Translations under genes and position numbers: made by a program | Assembly (NCBI GenBank): GCA_003550325.1 | Contig: QKWP01001083.1 | Location: 7,394-71,393, forward strand | Length of the DNA stretch: 64,000 nucleotides | From: Gigaspora rosea | Taxonomy: Eukaryota > Glomeromycota > Glomeromycetes > Diversisporales > Gigasporaceae | Direction of reading: 5' to 3' | Shown here: positions 1 through 10,796 of the stretch, piece by piece | Position numbering within the stretch: the first letter of the stretch is position 1 | Layout of the letters: the number at the start of each line of letters is the position of its first letter | Notes under the pieces: model-generated | Database searches by the model: none | What the model was told of the DNA's origin: nothing | What the model saw: the letters and a program-made list of their open reading frames with translations, nothing else

Positions 1-10
1 TATTTTATAG

Positions 11-2646
11 GATCTGAGAGATTTGAATCAAACGACAGCAAATATTACATTTGAAGGCAAATGTGAAAGTGTTCGAGATGTGCAATTTAATTCAGGATTG
101 ACATTTGGGAATGAATTTGCTGCTGCATTTGAAAATGGAACAATCCAGGCATAGTTATTATTGTTAAATAATTGATTATACTATTATTTATTTTTAATGA
201 ATAATAAATTTTATTCATTATATTTATAAAGAAATGGGATTTAAGAAAACCAAATATTTACGAACGCAGACTAAATGCACATATAGGACCAGTTCTGGCA
301 ATTGACTGGAATTCTGATGGGAAGACAATTGCTAGTGGTGGACGAGACAAGACTATTAAAGTATGATGATCGTGTTGACAAATTTCATAATTCAAACACT
401 CAACTCCTTATTTATTGACAGATATGGGACATGGGGGGTGCATATAGTACAAAACCAAAAGAGACAATTTATAGTATGTTTAGTGTAGCACGTGTCAAAT
501 GGCGGCCTAACAATCCATCAGAAGTTGCTTCCTGTTCGCTACAAGGCGATAATCGAATTTTTGTGTGGAACATCAAGAGACCTTACATTGCGAGTTTCTT
601 TTTTGAAGAGCATGTGGAAGTTCCAACTGGTACTATACACGTTATATAGTTTAGAAATTATTATGAAATTTAATATAATATAATATTAGATTTATATATT
701 TCAAGCATCCTTTTTTTTTTTTTTTAACTAGGGTTTTTATGGCATGAATCTGATATACTTTGGTCTTGTTCCAAGGATAAATTTTTTATTCAGCAAGACA
801 TTAGGGATTCCCACCGTCAACTAGATTTGTTAAGCAAATGTGCAATTGGTTGGAACGTCTATGATCAGATTGCGTTTGCAATTGAGAAATCCAACGACCC
901 ACATTCCGAAGAACAGTGAGTAAATTTCAAATTAATTGGTAATAAGACGTAAACAATAACTGTAGAAGTAAATAATATTTAAATTTATAGAAATAAATCA
1001 ATTCCATCGAGTAGTCATTCTCGTTTTAAGCCGAAACCTAGCGTTATTGAACCTCGTAGTGAAGTTAATATTTGCTTGATTACGTTCATTATTGTATTAT
1101 TGTTCATACTATTCCGCAGTCTGAAGCTATTTATTTATTTTAAAAGGATCACTATCAGTTACAACAAAAAGTAGGCTCAATATCACTTCCAACATTTGAT
1201 CCCAAATCTTTTTCGCATCTTGCTAGAAATTATATTTCTTCTGGTGCGGATATTTGGACTATGTGTGACCATAATGCCAAGGTAGATAAAGTAAATTAAT
1301 AGATTATCTATTATGTTTTTGAATCCTTTAATATAACCGCTTTTATAGGTCGCTTGGGATGTGCAAAGGTACCGAACTGCTCAGACATGGAAAATTGTTC
1401 AACTATTGTATGGGAAGAAGGCATCAGCTGAAATGGACAAAACGGAATCTAACAAAGGTTTGTTAAGGGCTTAACTGCTGTCTAAAGCTCCTCTTTTTTT
1501 GCATTAACTCACAAATTTAATTATGTTTGATGTACTTCAGATAAAGGAGGATCAGAGGAATCTTCTTTGAAAGATAAAGATTTATCATCAGCTACTCATT
1601 CCAAATCATCAAGCGAAGCAAAAGACACTGATTCTTTAAAGGATCCTGACAATGTAAGGCAACGATTATATATTAGAAATAATCAAATTTATTTTTTATT
1701 TTTAACTTTAATTATTTAAAGGATGAAGATCTTTATACGACGGATCCTGAATCTGAATCTGAATCTGAATCTGACGAAAAACCTTGCCCTAAACATAATC
1801 GCATACAAACCCCAGCTTCGATTACCAACACAATTGTTCTACCAAAGTTTAATCGTTCTTCATGGGACAAAGAACCAATGATGACACAACTACTTGATTA
1901 TTATGCAGAACAGGTTCGAACGAGTGAAATTATAAAATAAAGTTAGACAAGAAAGATTATCTCTAATAATATTACATTCTCATTAGGGTGATGTACAAAT
2001 GTGTGTTACTTTGATATTGGTCCTTGGAGATAAACTTAAGATAAGTGAAGAAAGAGCAGAACAATGGTTTTTTTCATATATTGGTAAAACTGCTGCTATA
2101 CTTCATCTTGCATTAGCAATTATTATTTTTGTGCTAATTATTAATTTTATAGATCTTTTGCATCGGTTTCAACTTTGGTGCGCTGCCACTTCCGTGATAA
2201 AATATTGTAATAATACTGCTGTTGGAATGCTAAACCAGGTTTTTTTCTTTTAGTTTTCTAATCTTTTATTCAATACGGTTTATTAATTGTCTCTTACTTT
2301 TAAAAGCAATCCACAACAATTTATACGACATGCAACAATTGTTTTAAACCTATAGATGATGCAAAAAAACGAATCTTGGTTGTGTGCAAGATGCAAAAGG
2401 CTAAATTTATGCTCCTTATGGTTGGTTTGATTTACTTTATTCCGAGTTTATTACTGTACTATAATAAAGTTATTTATATTTGTTTTTCATATAATGATCA
2501 ATAGCCATGTTACAGTAAAAGGATTATATACTTGGTGTCAAGGTTGTAGTCACGGAGGTCATCATTCTCATATGCAAGATTGGTTCAGTTGTAATGAAGA
2601 ATGTCCAACTGGTTGTGGTCATAAATGTTTAACTTTCCTTGTTTAA
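11..2646 (+). CDS. WDR24: WDR24/Sea2-like GATOR2 (SEACAT) subunit, 5' end missing
   Basis: WDR24 family proteins (Sea2/Rtc1 in yeast) are beta-propeller plus RING subunits of GATOR2, which relieves GATOR1 inhibition of TORC1 at the vacuole/lysosome. Thirteen exons can be read: 11-148, 232-360, 422-629, 732-915, 991-1063, 1147-1281, 1349-1457, 1541-1653, 1722-1913, 1987-2083, 2153-2238, 2307-2420 and 2505-2646. The first four carry WD40 blades (IASGGRDKTIKIWD; then RPYIASFFFEEH, a signature close to animal WDR24). Exons 6-7 give CDHNAKVAWDVQRYRTAQTW. Exon 9 is acidic with an ES repeat. The last exons carry GDVQMCVTLILVLGDKL, then a cysteine-rich RING/zinc ribbon ending WCQGCSHGGHHSHMQDW...CPTGCGHKC, nearly diagnostic for this family. 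The first intron uses a GC donor at 149. An extra A in the A7 run at 2363-2369 breaks the frame between CNNC and CARC; removing one A restores every splice phase. The start codon lies upstream of the window. An AATAAA lies at 2759-2764. Confidence 0.9.
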
Positions 2647-2999
2647 TAATTTATTTGTATATATTATACATTATTGTAATATATTGTATGTAAACTTATT
2701 AATTTTTACCTTTATTAAGGTGCTTTTTGTGATCGGGTTTTATTAGTAATTTTGTATTAATAAAGCATAATGCTTTTACTATATAATAAAAATACAGAAA
2801 TACAACTAGTTATTTGTATAATTTTAGTTGTTTATTTATGTAGTTTGAAGATTTGAGTATTGCGGATCAAAAAAACTGATCAAGTGAATTGCCGCTTCAC
2901 TGAAAAATGAATGTACCTAGTATCGTCACCAAAATCTGTTACGCAATCGCTTTTTAACTTCATTCTGCGCAAAGAAAACAAATCACGATATCACGAGAA

Positions 3000-3117
3000 A
3001 TAATCAATTTTTTTTTTAAAGAAATAATCGAAGTCTTTTTTTTTATAGAAAATATCGAAAAAAATTTTTTTAAAGAAATAATTGAAGTTTTTTTTTTAAA
3101 TAAATAATCGAAGTTTT
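3000..3117 (+). repeat. Short tandem repeat, about 3 units
   Basis: Three imperfect copies of a roughly 35-40 bp unit built from a T run followed by AAAGAAATAATCGAAG. They lie downstream of the WDR24-like gene. No coding content. Confidence 0.6.
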
Positions 3118-3325
3118 ATAAATATATATAGTTCACATATTTAATTATCAGAATAGCAAGTTCTGTACCCGAATTTTTTACAGTAACGAATGATTGTTTA
3201 AAAAAACTTTCCGTGCCGGACTTTATTTAAAATAATGATTGTAATATACAGTATATTATAAAAATTGTAAATAAAATAAATAAAATTGAAAATAAACTTA
3301 ATATAAAAAATGCATTGTTTTTATC

Positions 3326-3457
3326 TTACGCCATTTTTAATTGACTAAAATCTCCGATAAGTGTTTTATGTTTATATTGCATTTTTAAATGTTCGAGTTC
3401 TAAATGTTTGATTCTGGCCTGGACAGATTTCGCTTTGTTTTTTCGTTTTGCAGTCAT
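3326..3457 (-). CDS. Possible 3' exon of an unrecognised small gene
   Basis: An ATG-to-stop frame of 43 residues on the minus strand, starting MTAKRKNKAKSVQARIKHL. It is lysine-rich, continuously helical and ends IGDFSQLKMA. It is immediately preceded by a textbook fungal 3' splice region (CTAAT branch-like motif, T run, ATTTAG directly before the ATG). It could therefore be a terminal exon or a tiny gene. A second short open stretch upstream on the same strand (about 3745-3822, containing AVYGVMKFDRESKAHRGQP) also follows an acceptor-like TTTTCAG and might belong to the same gene, but no phase-consistent join was found. I do not recognise a family. It may equally be chance in AT-rich DNA. 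Confidence 0.25.
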   Translation of the reverse strand: MTAKRKNKAKSVQARIKHLELEHLKMQYKHKTLIGDFSQLKMA

Positions 3458-3530
3458 CTAAATAAAAAAAAAAACCATTAGAAAAAAAATGTCTTTTCCA
3501 GTATGTGATACCAAAAAAACGGAATAAAAA

Positions 3531-3554
3531 TGGATATGGATATGGATATGGATA
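3531..3554 (+). repeat. Hexanucleotide microsatellite (TGGATA)4
   Basis: Four perfect copies of a 6-bp unit. Read on the minus strand it gives an alternating Tyr-Pro run. Confidence 0.8.
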
Positions 3555-5562
3555 AAAATTTGAAAAGGGAGGATATAAAAGTAAAAAGTCCATCGGGGTC
3601 TTGTGACACATGGACGGCCGGCATGTGTATTGTGTATGGTGTATTGCGTATTTTTTTTATTTTTTTTTTTTATAGCACGGCCAGGAAAAATGTCTTCCGG
3701 GGTATTGATACCGTAACTGATAGAGAAGAACGTTCAACCATTAAAAGTTGGCTGGCCACGATGCGCTTTCGATTCTCTATCAAATTTCATTACACCGTAG
3801 ACGGCACTAGGATTAATGCCTGAAAAGTATACACACCTTTGCTGTTTTTGAAGATAGCGGAACTTGCTGGATGAGAAAAATTAATAGCAACCCAGATGAG
3901 AAAATTTGATTAAATAGGATTCAAGTTAAAATGAAATTTCATATGATTGGTTAATTACTCGTTTTTGCCATGATCTTTCTTTGTCAGATCATTTCCAATA
4001 AAGTTTATGATCAGATGTTATTATTCGCACTCATTTATTAAACTTGTTAAGATCAGGTATAACCGGATTGGTCTATTACTGTATTAAGTAAAATTTCGCG
4101 AAATTGTTTTTTTTTGTAAATTGCTTACCTGATCCTAAAATTCGATTAGCCAATATTACAACTTTTTGTTTCTTAAAGCCATACGCGATCACGCGATCGT
4201 GTGAATATCATGTAAATCTCATGACGCATCTTTACAAAATTCTTGCTACTATTTTAAGGTTTAGGAAGAAAATAAGAAAGGAATAAATCCTTCCTAGCAT
4301 CTATATTCGATATATACATCTTGCTTTGTCATGCTGTACCCTCAATGAAATTTTGATTGGCGGTGTTTAAAATGTACCACGAACGGAGTGATATTGAAAA
4401 TTTCATTATTGTTATACACAAAATCATTTTATTTAACAAATACATATGGCGAAGCAAAGATGTGCACGTTGCATCTAGCTACCACAGTATGACTATAAAA
4501 GATCGTCTCTAACAATGACTCGGGTCAAGAAAATGGATCTACAAATTTAGGCTCGGACTAATGCTAATGATAAAAACAAAGAAATCGTAAAATAACGCAA
4601 AATTTTTTACTATGACAACTAGCTTCTTTTTCTAAGTAAAAAATACGCATCATGAAATTTTATTTATAGGAAGGGCTTTTTTTATGTTAAAAGTGTCAAA
4701 ATCGTGTTTTACGTCGGATGTATATACGTATAAATGTTTTTTTTTATATTGTGCCAAAGTAAGAGTAGAGTTACATGTGATCAATAAAAATTTTTGACTG
4801 TTTGTAACAAGGTTAGCATATTAGCGGATGCAGTTGCAGTTAAAGAAAAATCAGCATCAATAATCGTAGATCATCTCGTGAGAAAGTAAAAATCTCATTG
4901 GTTAACAGAAAGTTTAAATTTTAAACTGTCGTGAATAAAGAAAGAAATGCACATAAATTACGTAATCAAATTCAATAGTTGCAATTTTAACGTCTCTGTC
5001 GTCTTTAAGATCTTGTCGGGCAAAAAATTCTGATGAATCAAAATGATGTTGGGACGAATAAAAATAAATCAAATAGAATAAAATTAAAAGTAAAAAAAAA
5101 ATAAAAAATAAACATTTAAATTATTGCTAATGGATAAGATAATAAAAATATCAAATGACATTTTTAGTAGTTGGCATAACATCGAAAAGATAGGTAATAT
5201 TTCGAAGGGGATGTAGGAAAACTGAGTGAAAAGTCGAGTGAAGAAATGTTTAAGAGATAGGGGTAGGAAGGGAGTAAAAGGAAGTAGAATATAAAGGAGA
5301 ATATACATTAAGTAGAATTAAAGGTGGTTGAGGTAAATAGTAATGGGTAGAAGTACGAGGAACGGGAGGATAGCATAGGTTGTAAATTATGATGTGACAC
5401 TAGAAGAGGCCCGGATAATACTAATAGAGGTACGAGTTGAGTTAATAGTAAATTTTGGTGGCATTTTGACCACTTTAAAAGATTTAATTTTGTTTATTTT
5501 AAGTCTTATACCTTTTGATTTATAATTTATATGTCCGGTTTAATAATATTACACGTATGAGA

Positions 5563-5660
5563 ATGGTAAATTCTCGAAATAATGGGCATGGGCATTATTT
5601 TGAACTTTGGCCCGAATTAAGCTTAATTCAGGCCAAAAGTTGAAATAACGCCCATGATTA
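5563..5660. repeat. Foldback element, AAGCTT-centred, copy 1
   Basis: A near-perfect hairpin centred on GAATTAAGCTTAATTC, with arms reading GGCATTATTTT...GGCC and GGCC...TGAAATAACGCC. The outer flank TAAATTCTCGAAATAA is shared with a second copy at 35739-35835, so both are members of one short dispersed foldback family of about 95 bp. Confidence 0.7.
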
Positions 5661-5762
5661 TTGTTGATCAATGTGGTTGCATTATTTGACCCCGTGATTT
5701 CGATTTCCGATGGCAACTTTTGCCGTCGGAATTTCATATTGTTTGACGTTGCATTACTGACT

Positions 5763-5786
5763 AGTCACGGTTGAGTTAGTGGTATC
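5763..5786 (+). repeat. Outer end of an inverted-repeat element split by hAT-1
   Basis: GAGTTAGTGGTATC here, joined across hAT-1 to CCAAAAAATTTTG at 8500, matches the reverse complement of 8810-8875 (CAGTTAGCGGTGTTC, then AAAAAATTTTG). The left arm of the element at 8493-8866 has therefore been interrupted by the hAT insertion. Confidence 0.6.
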
Positions 5787-8492
5787 TAGAGTTGGAAATT
5801 ATACCGTATAATAAAATTTGGTATAAATACCAGGTTATTATACCGTATAATAACCGTATAATAACCGTATATATAGGTATAAGTTATATTAAATTTGATC
5901 ATGTGACCATATGATTTTTAATTATCGTTATTGAATTTATTAGTTAAACTGCTTATCAGTTATAGATGAAAGGTATATATATGCGTATTATATTCTCTAC
6001 TGCTGCAATTTTATTTTTTTGAGAAGAAAAAAAAAATTATAATTGAAAATTTAATATGTTTAGATGCTCGTGCATCATAAAATATATTTGTGATATGTTC
6101 TACGTATATTAAAAAAAATGTGAGAATTAAAAAAATCAATAATAATTCTAAAAAAAGTTTTTTTACCATTTTGCAAAATTATCAGGTGTAAATTACGCCA
6201 TATTCCGATTCCAATTCCATTGTTAAATTATTTTCAATGTCAAATGAATAAATTTGTTCAGTTTCATCGATATCTCCACAAATTCCTTACGTGTAAATTA
6301 TATTTTCTACTTCTCTATTTTCATCATAAATTTCATGATTAATTTCTTGATTGGTCTTGCTATTGTTAATTTTGATTCCATTCTTGCTATTTACTGGTTT
6401 TTAGCACACATTTGAAGATTTTCATAGATATAAACTAGCTTTTTAACTTGACCATTGTTTAAGCGATTGCGAAGCTTACTGTGTATAAAACCAAATGTAG
6501 AAAAATTTCGTTCAGCTGCAGCAGACGACGTTGGAATTTTAAGAACTTTGATTGCTAGTTGCTTGAGACTACTATCTGGCCATGATTCCCACCACAATGC
6601 TATAAAAATTGATAAATTATATACAAAGTTAGTAATTTATAAAAATATGTAGGTCAATATTATTTAGATAAAAAGATACCCGGGCTAAGTGTAGTTGCTG
6701 ATTCCCAAATAATATAATTATCATATGGAGAACTTTTGTTTCGAAATTTAACAATTTCAACAAACAATTTTACAGATTCTTCTTGTCCAAATTTTTGTTT
6801 TGTAAATGTATTAAATGTATTGTATCCTATAGGCTCTATATTGCAAGTTCTGCATTCTTCTAAAAATCGCAGGTCAAGCATGTAAGCAACCATCATAATT
6901 AAATGATAAACATAATTCCATCGTGCTTCAATACAAGATTGAATTTCATTTAAAAAATTGCATGAAATATCTTGAATTGTATTTATCATTTTTCTAAAAT
7001 TAGAGTAAATAGATGAAAGCATAGTATTATCTAATTCAAATATTTTTAATATAGCTACGATTGGTTGTAAAATATTTGTTACTAAATCTAAATCTTCCCA
7101 AAATTCATCACATAGTGCATAAATTCTAAGACTTGCGTCTATTGTTTCACAAATTCTTAAATCCATTAATGTTTGTTCTATTGCAATTCTTGATTTTCGA
7201 AGTAATTGAAGACATTCAAGATGAGTACCCCATCGTGTTATTACTGGTAAAACTAATGCAATTTCTTTATCTAATTGAATTCGTCTAAGTTTTGCTAATG
7301 CTTGTGGATGTGATTTAAAATATTTAACCAATTTTGTTGCATTATCTATTACTGATTTTATGTCATGAATTTTCAAAATATCTTTAATTAATAAATTTAA
7401 AGTATGGGAAGCACATCCAAAACAAACAATTTTAGGATATTTTTCTTCAATAATACGCCATGCTGTTTTCATTACATTGGCTGTATCTGTTATAACTGCT
7501 GAGAATTTCTCAATATTAATTGCTTCCATTTGTCGAATTATTTGATTAGCAATCCATTCTGCTGTGTGAGATTCTTCTCCTGAGTAAACGGCCTCAAAAA
7601 AAAGGTTTTGGAGTACAAACAATAAAATTTTGTACAGATTTCTGATTAATATTGGACCAGCCGTCAGAGATCATGCATAAACTTTGTGCTTTTAAAATTT
7701 GTTTATCAGATTCCTTTTTTATATTCTCATAAACTTTATCTACTAACTCATCTGCAAGCTTTTTCCGATTTGGTAATTTAAATGCAGGGCGAATACATTG
7801 AAAAAATTTAATCACATAAGGATTATCAAGAAATGAAAACAGTACTCCTGTTGCAAACAAGGCTTGTGCTAACATATACTCAAGAGATTCTTGTTCATCA
7901 TTATCTAAATGATCTATAAAATTATTAATTGGTATAGTTTTTGATCGTTTTGGAATATGCGAACTAGTAGAAATATAAGGTATCGATATATTAGATTGAA
8001 TATTTTTTTTGTTTAGAAATTGATTTGGCATTTTCTGGTGCTCCTAAACAAGTATTATTAAGATGTGCTTGCATTCGAGTAGCAATTCCACGTTCAAAAA
8101 TTTTTGGACAATATTTGCATTTTACACGAGGATGTGGTTTATTATGATCAACTTGGTCTTCAGCTTGGTCTTCATCTTGGTCCTCAGCTTGGTTTTCAGT
8201 TTGGTCTTCAGCTTGATTATTGTCTTGGTTTTTAGTTGAATTTTTTGGAAGAACTGTCCAATGTTTCCACACGGTAGTCTTTCTTTTTCCCATTTTTGTA
8301 TCGATACTATTATTATAATACTTGCAAAAATTTTAATTTTTTTAATGATAAAAATTTAAAAAATTTTTATTGGCCGATTTTGTTACACAATTATAATATA
8401 CCAATTATACAGTATAATTTTAATTATACTATACCAATTATACGGTTATTATACCATTTTTTTATATGGTATAGTATAATTGGCCATTCCTA
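5787..8492 (-). mobile_element. hAT-1, near-complete hAT DNA transposon (2.7 kb)
   Basis: The termini are short inverted repeats: TAGAGTTGGAAATTATACC at the left and, reverse-complemented, TAGGAATGGCCAATTATAC at the right. Both are followed by subterminal runs of TATACCG/TATACGG motifs. Flanks GTGGTATC (5779-5786) and GTTGTGTC (8493-8500) look like a diverged 8-bp target duplication (6 of 8 match), the size expected for hAT. The interruption of an older inverted-repeat arm at exactly this point supports the boundaries. One transposase gene fills the interior on the minus strand. Confidence 0.85.
6391..8293 (-). pseudogene. hAT-1 transposase (BED finger, RNase H-like core, hATC), two apparent frameshifts
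   Basis: Read from 8293 down, the ATG opens an N-terminal region with an acidic EDQ repeat, then a BED zinc finger (CKYCPKIF...RMQAHLNNTC). The central RNase H-like core follows (ISDGWSN, then VITDTANVMKTAW, and CFGCASHTLNLLIKD). The C-terminal hAT dimerisation block is TSSAAAERNFSTFGFIHSKL. The last exon is joined by an 80-bp intron (6600-6679, GTATCT...TATAG) that restores ALWWESWP in phase. Total length is about 610-620 residues, normal for hAT. The two frame breaks lie exactly in 8-nt homopolymers (T8 at 8003-8010 and A8 at 7596-7603), so they may be sequencing indels and the gene could be functional. No in-frame stop was seen. Confidence 0.85.
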
Positions 8493-8866
8493 GTTGTGTC
8501 CAAAAAATTTTGCAGTCATGTGACTTTTTTATGGCACAAACCAATTGAATTTTAGGATCAGGTGTAACGTAAAAATCGCGCTTTTTTATGATTTTTATGA
8601 TAAAAAATCACTAATAACTCTAAAGTTTGTCTATGAAATCGTCTGCTGCACATTAACAAAAAAATTCCTTGCAAAATCTTGGTATCACTAGCACTCTAAC
8701 CAACCGTCTAACCCAAACCCTAACCACTCGATTTATTACTTTAATTCTTTCGCTTTATTCAATTGTTTTGATTGTTTTGATTTTCATGTTACTTCTTATC
8801 TCAAAATTTGATTGGTTTGTGCCACAAAAGTCACATGACTACAAAATTTTTTGAACACCGCTAACT
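8493..8866. repeat. Inverted-repeat (MITE-like) element interrupted by hAT-1
   Basis: Left arm 8496-8554 (CAAAAAATTTTGCAGTCATG, then a CAAACCAATTGAATTTT block) is the inverse of right arm 8804-8860, about 90% over 55 bp. The interior holds one copy of the CCAAT-GATCAGGTGTAAC module described separately. The element is older than hAT-1, which sits inside its left arm. Confidence 0.75.
8538..8715 (+). repeat. CCAAT-GATCAGGTGTAAC module, copy A
   Basis: Blocks in order: CAAACCAATTGAATTTTAGG, GATCAGGTGTAACGTAAAA, TCTATGAAATCG, ACAAAAAAATTCCTTGCAAA, and CTCTAACC...CCCTAACC. The same order occurs at 22940-23125, 30087-30290, 33804-34010 and, inverted, 50313-50520. Confidence 0.7.
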
Positions 8867-8876
8867 GGGCGATCAC

Positions 8877-9217
8877 CAGAGACCCGTAAAAATTTGTATA
8901 TAAATTAATACAAACCAATGCAAATTTAGATTGATAATGCAAATTAAACCAAATTTCTAAGGGTAGAATTCACATGTATTCTATAAATTTGATTGGCTAA
9001 TAATATCAGATAGTGCGCTGAATTAAGTTTCTGAAAGAGAAAATGAATGAACATAAAAGACAAGCAAGGTCAGAACAAAATTTTGAGTAAATTTCTGATG
9101 TTTTCTGAAACAAATTGCATATTAATATCAAGTTAATATCTTATTACAAATTAATATAAATTTTTGCAATAACGCAAATAAAGATTTTGTATAACAAAAA
9201 ATTTTTACAGGTCTCTG
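8877..9217. repeat. Non-autonomous element with CAGAGACC inverted termini
   Basis: About 340 bp. The left end CAGAGACCCGTAAAAATTT matches the inverse of the right end (AAATTTTTACAGGTCTCTG). The interior is AT-rich and non-coding. No convincing target duplication was found. Confidence 0.6.
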
Positions 9218-9305
9218 ACGCAAATCTTACGTTTTTGATACTCCTGCACTTACTTTTTTGATACTCCTGTATGTGCCCCAAAATTACTTACTTTTTTGAT
9301 ACCGA
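9218..9305 (+). repeat. Dispersed TTTTTGATACTCCTG module, copy 1
   Basis: ACGCAAATCTTACG, then two units of TTTTTGATACTCCTG and a closing TTTTTTGATACC. An inverted copy lies at 15655-15745 with the same order and only a few differences. Confidence 0.7.
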
Positions 9306-9469
9306 ACTTATATATACACGTGACTTGTGTTACACAAAGGCCCAGTACTAATGATGCAAACATTTCTTAGGGTAGTCACTACCCACGATATTACGGCTAT
9401 GACGTGAAGGTCGTACTACTTTTAGGTCACATTGCCGTTATGCCGTATGTGGTAGTAAGATAGTATGCC

Positions 9470-9592
9470 GTGAACATCGTAATAGGTAGTATGCCGTGGT
9501 TGGTGTTATGCACCGTGACTGGAGTTGTGTGCCGTGATTAGTGTTATGTGCCGTGATTGGTGTCATGCGCCGTGACTAGTGTTGTGTGCCGT
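9470..9592 (+). repeat. Degenerate about 20-bp minisatellite, TGCCGTG core
   Basis: Six to seven imperfect units of roughly GTTATGTGCCGTGATTGGT. The core resembles the array at 14690-14875 and a short run near 16840-16900. Confidence 0.7.
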
Positions 9593-9621
9593 ATGCTTGC
9601 ATAAGCAGTTTGCGGTTGAAC

Positions 9622-9682
9622 TTAAAAGAAACAATATAACTTAAAAGACACAATATAATTCATAAGAAACAATTTAACATAG
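9622..9682 (+). repeat. Short tandem repeat, about 20-bp unit, 3 copies
   Basis: Three units of approximately ACTTAAAAGAAACAATATA. Confidence 0.6.
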
Positions 9683-9995
9683 TTTATTAGTCCATTACTG
9701 TGGACAATTAACTGATCGAAGGAATTAAAAGCAACTTATTCAAATACCAATTCGTAATATAGTCAACTCTAACCTTTTTATGACAAAATATAATGATAAG
9801 AAAACTTTTGAATTTAACAGTTTAAATAAAATAGTCTCTAACGAATAAAATTTTTTTTTTTTTTTTAGAATAATATATATTTAAAACAGAAAATATGCTT
9901 GCTGGTGATGAGCGATCTAAGCTATAGATTGGAGTTTGGGTTAGACGTATATGATAATATGTACTTTGAATTGGTGAATTGTCCATATTGTATAA

Positions 9996-10059
9996 GTGCC
10001 GCCAAGAAAAAACCTGCAAACTTATTTAGTAAGGTTTACGGGTTTTCTCTTGGCGGCAC
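9996..10059. repeat. Hairpin with 27-bp arms
   Basis: The left arm GTGCCGCCAAGAAAAAACC and the right arm (inverse GTGCCGCCAAGAGAAAACCC) flank a loop of about 10 bp. GC-rich tips in AT-rich surroundings suggest a small foldback insertion. Confidence 0.65.
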
Positions 10060-10096
10060 CCATATATATTCAAATACTATATTGGTTATCTCTTTT

Positions 10097-10522
10097 TTCT
10101 GGAAAAGCCAAACATCCACCACCAATTTGGTCGCACATGGAATGTCTGGAGAAAGTGAACTTAGTCTAACGTCCACCATGCCAAGTTATCAACCACCCAA
10201 AAACCTAAATTGTGTCTAGTATTTTCGTATTCTGGACCGGGATTGCCTAAACCGATGATAATTTTCATGCTCAAATTTTTACAAAGGATTATTTGCTACT
10301 TTTGCCAAGTAAGAAGTTAATAAGTTGAAAATTTCTGAAAAATTACTATCGTCCACTAATTCGGTCATATATGGAACGTCTAGAGGAAGTGACACATAGT
10401 CTGTACAGTACGTTTTTTTTTTTGGAGGTGGATATTTGGCTTTTCCAAAAAAACAAAGTAAAACAAAGTAAAATTTGGTTGCACATGGAATGTTACTTGT
10501 TTTTCTAGAAAGCCAAACGTCC
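10097..10522 (+). repeat. Three dispersed direct repeats (TTGGTCGCACATGGAATG)
   Basis: Block 10118-10171 (CCACCAATTTGG, GGTCGCACATGGAATGTC, ACTTAGTCT) recurs at 10353-10402 with changes, and partly at 10466-10495. GGAAAAGCCAAA-type motifs sit between them in both orientations. The layout resembles subterminal repeats of a decayed element, possibly hAT-2, but no terminus was located. Confidence 0.45.
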
Positions 10523-10796
10523 ACAGTCAAATGAAATTTAATTTGTTTTTTTAAGGTAAATTTAATAGTCTTATTTCGGCTTGTATTATTCTCCAAGAAT
10601 ATGAATAAATATAGTATGCATCGTATTAATTGTAAAATATTAATATCCGTATTCAAATTTTACAGGATATTTTTAGACTTATTAGCATTGTAATTAAATA
10701 GATTTTTAATAATTGATTGTAGTCTTAGAAGTAGGGTTTATTTAAGCTATAGCATTTATTTAATATTTGTTATTAAATTGCACATACAAATTATTT

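Larger units (their letters stand above)
2647..5562. other. AT-rich intergenic region
   Basis: Nothing convincing was found here beyond short tandem repeats and one possible exon, which are listed separately. Open frames at 3530-3823, 4104-4286 and 5084-5308 are low-complexity and show no family signature. Confidence 0.6.

Noticed and set aside
5084..5308. Minus-strand open frame, 74 codons
   Set aside because: Phe/Leu/Ile low complexity from A-rich DNA; no motif or splice context.
8296..8493. Plus-strand open frame at the end of hAT-1
   Set aside because: Consists of subterminal TATACCAATTATAC repeats of the transposon; not a protein.
10279..10656. Minus-strand open frame of 125 codons
   Set aside because: Overlaps dispersed direct repeats and poly-A/T runs; no family signature.
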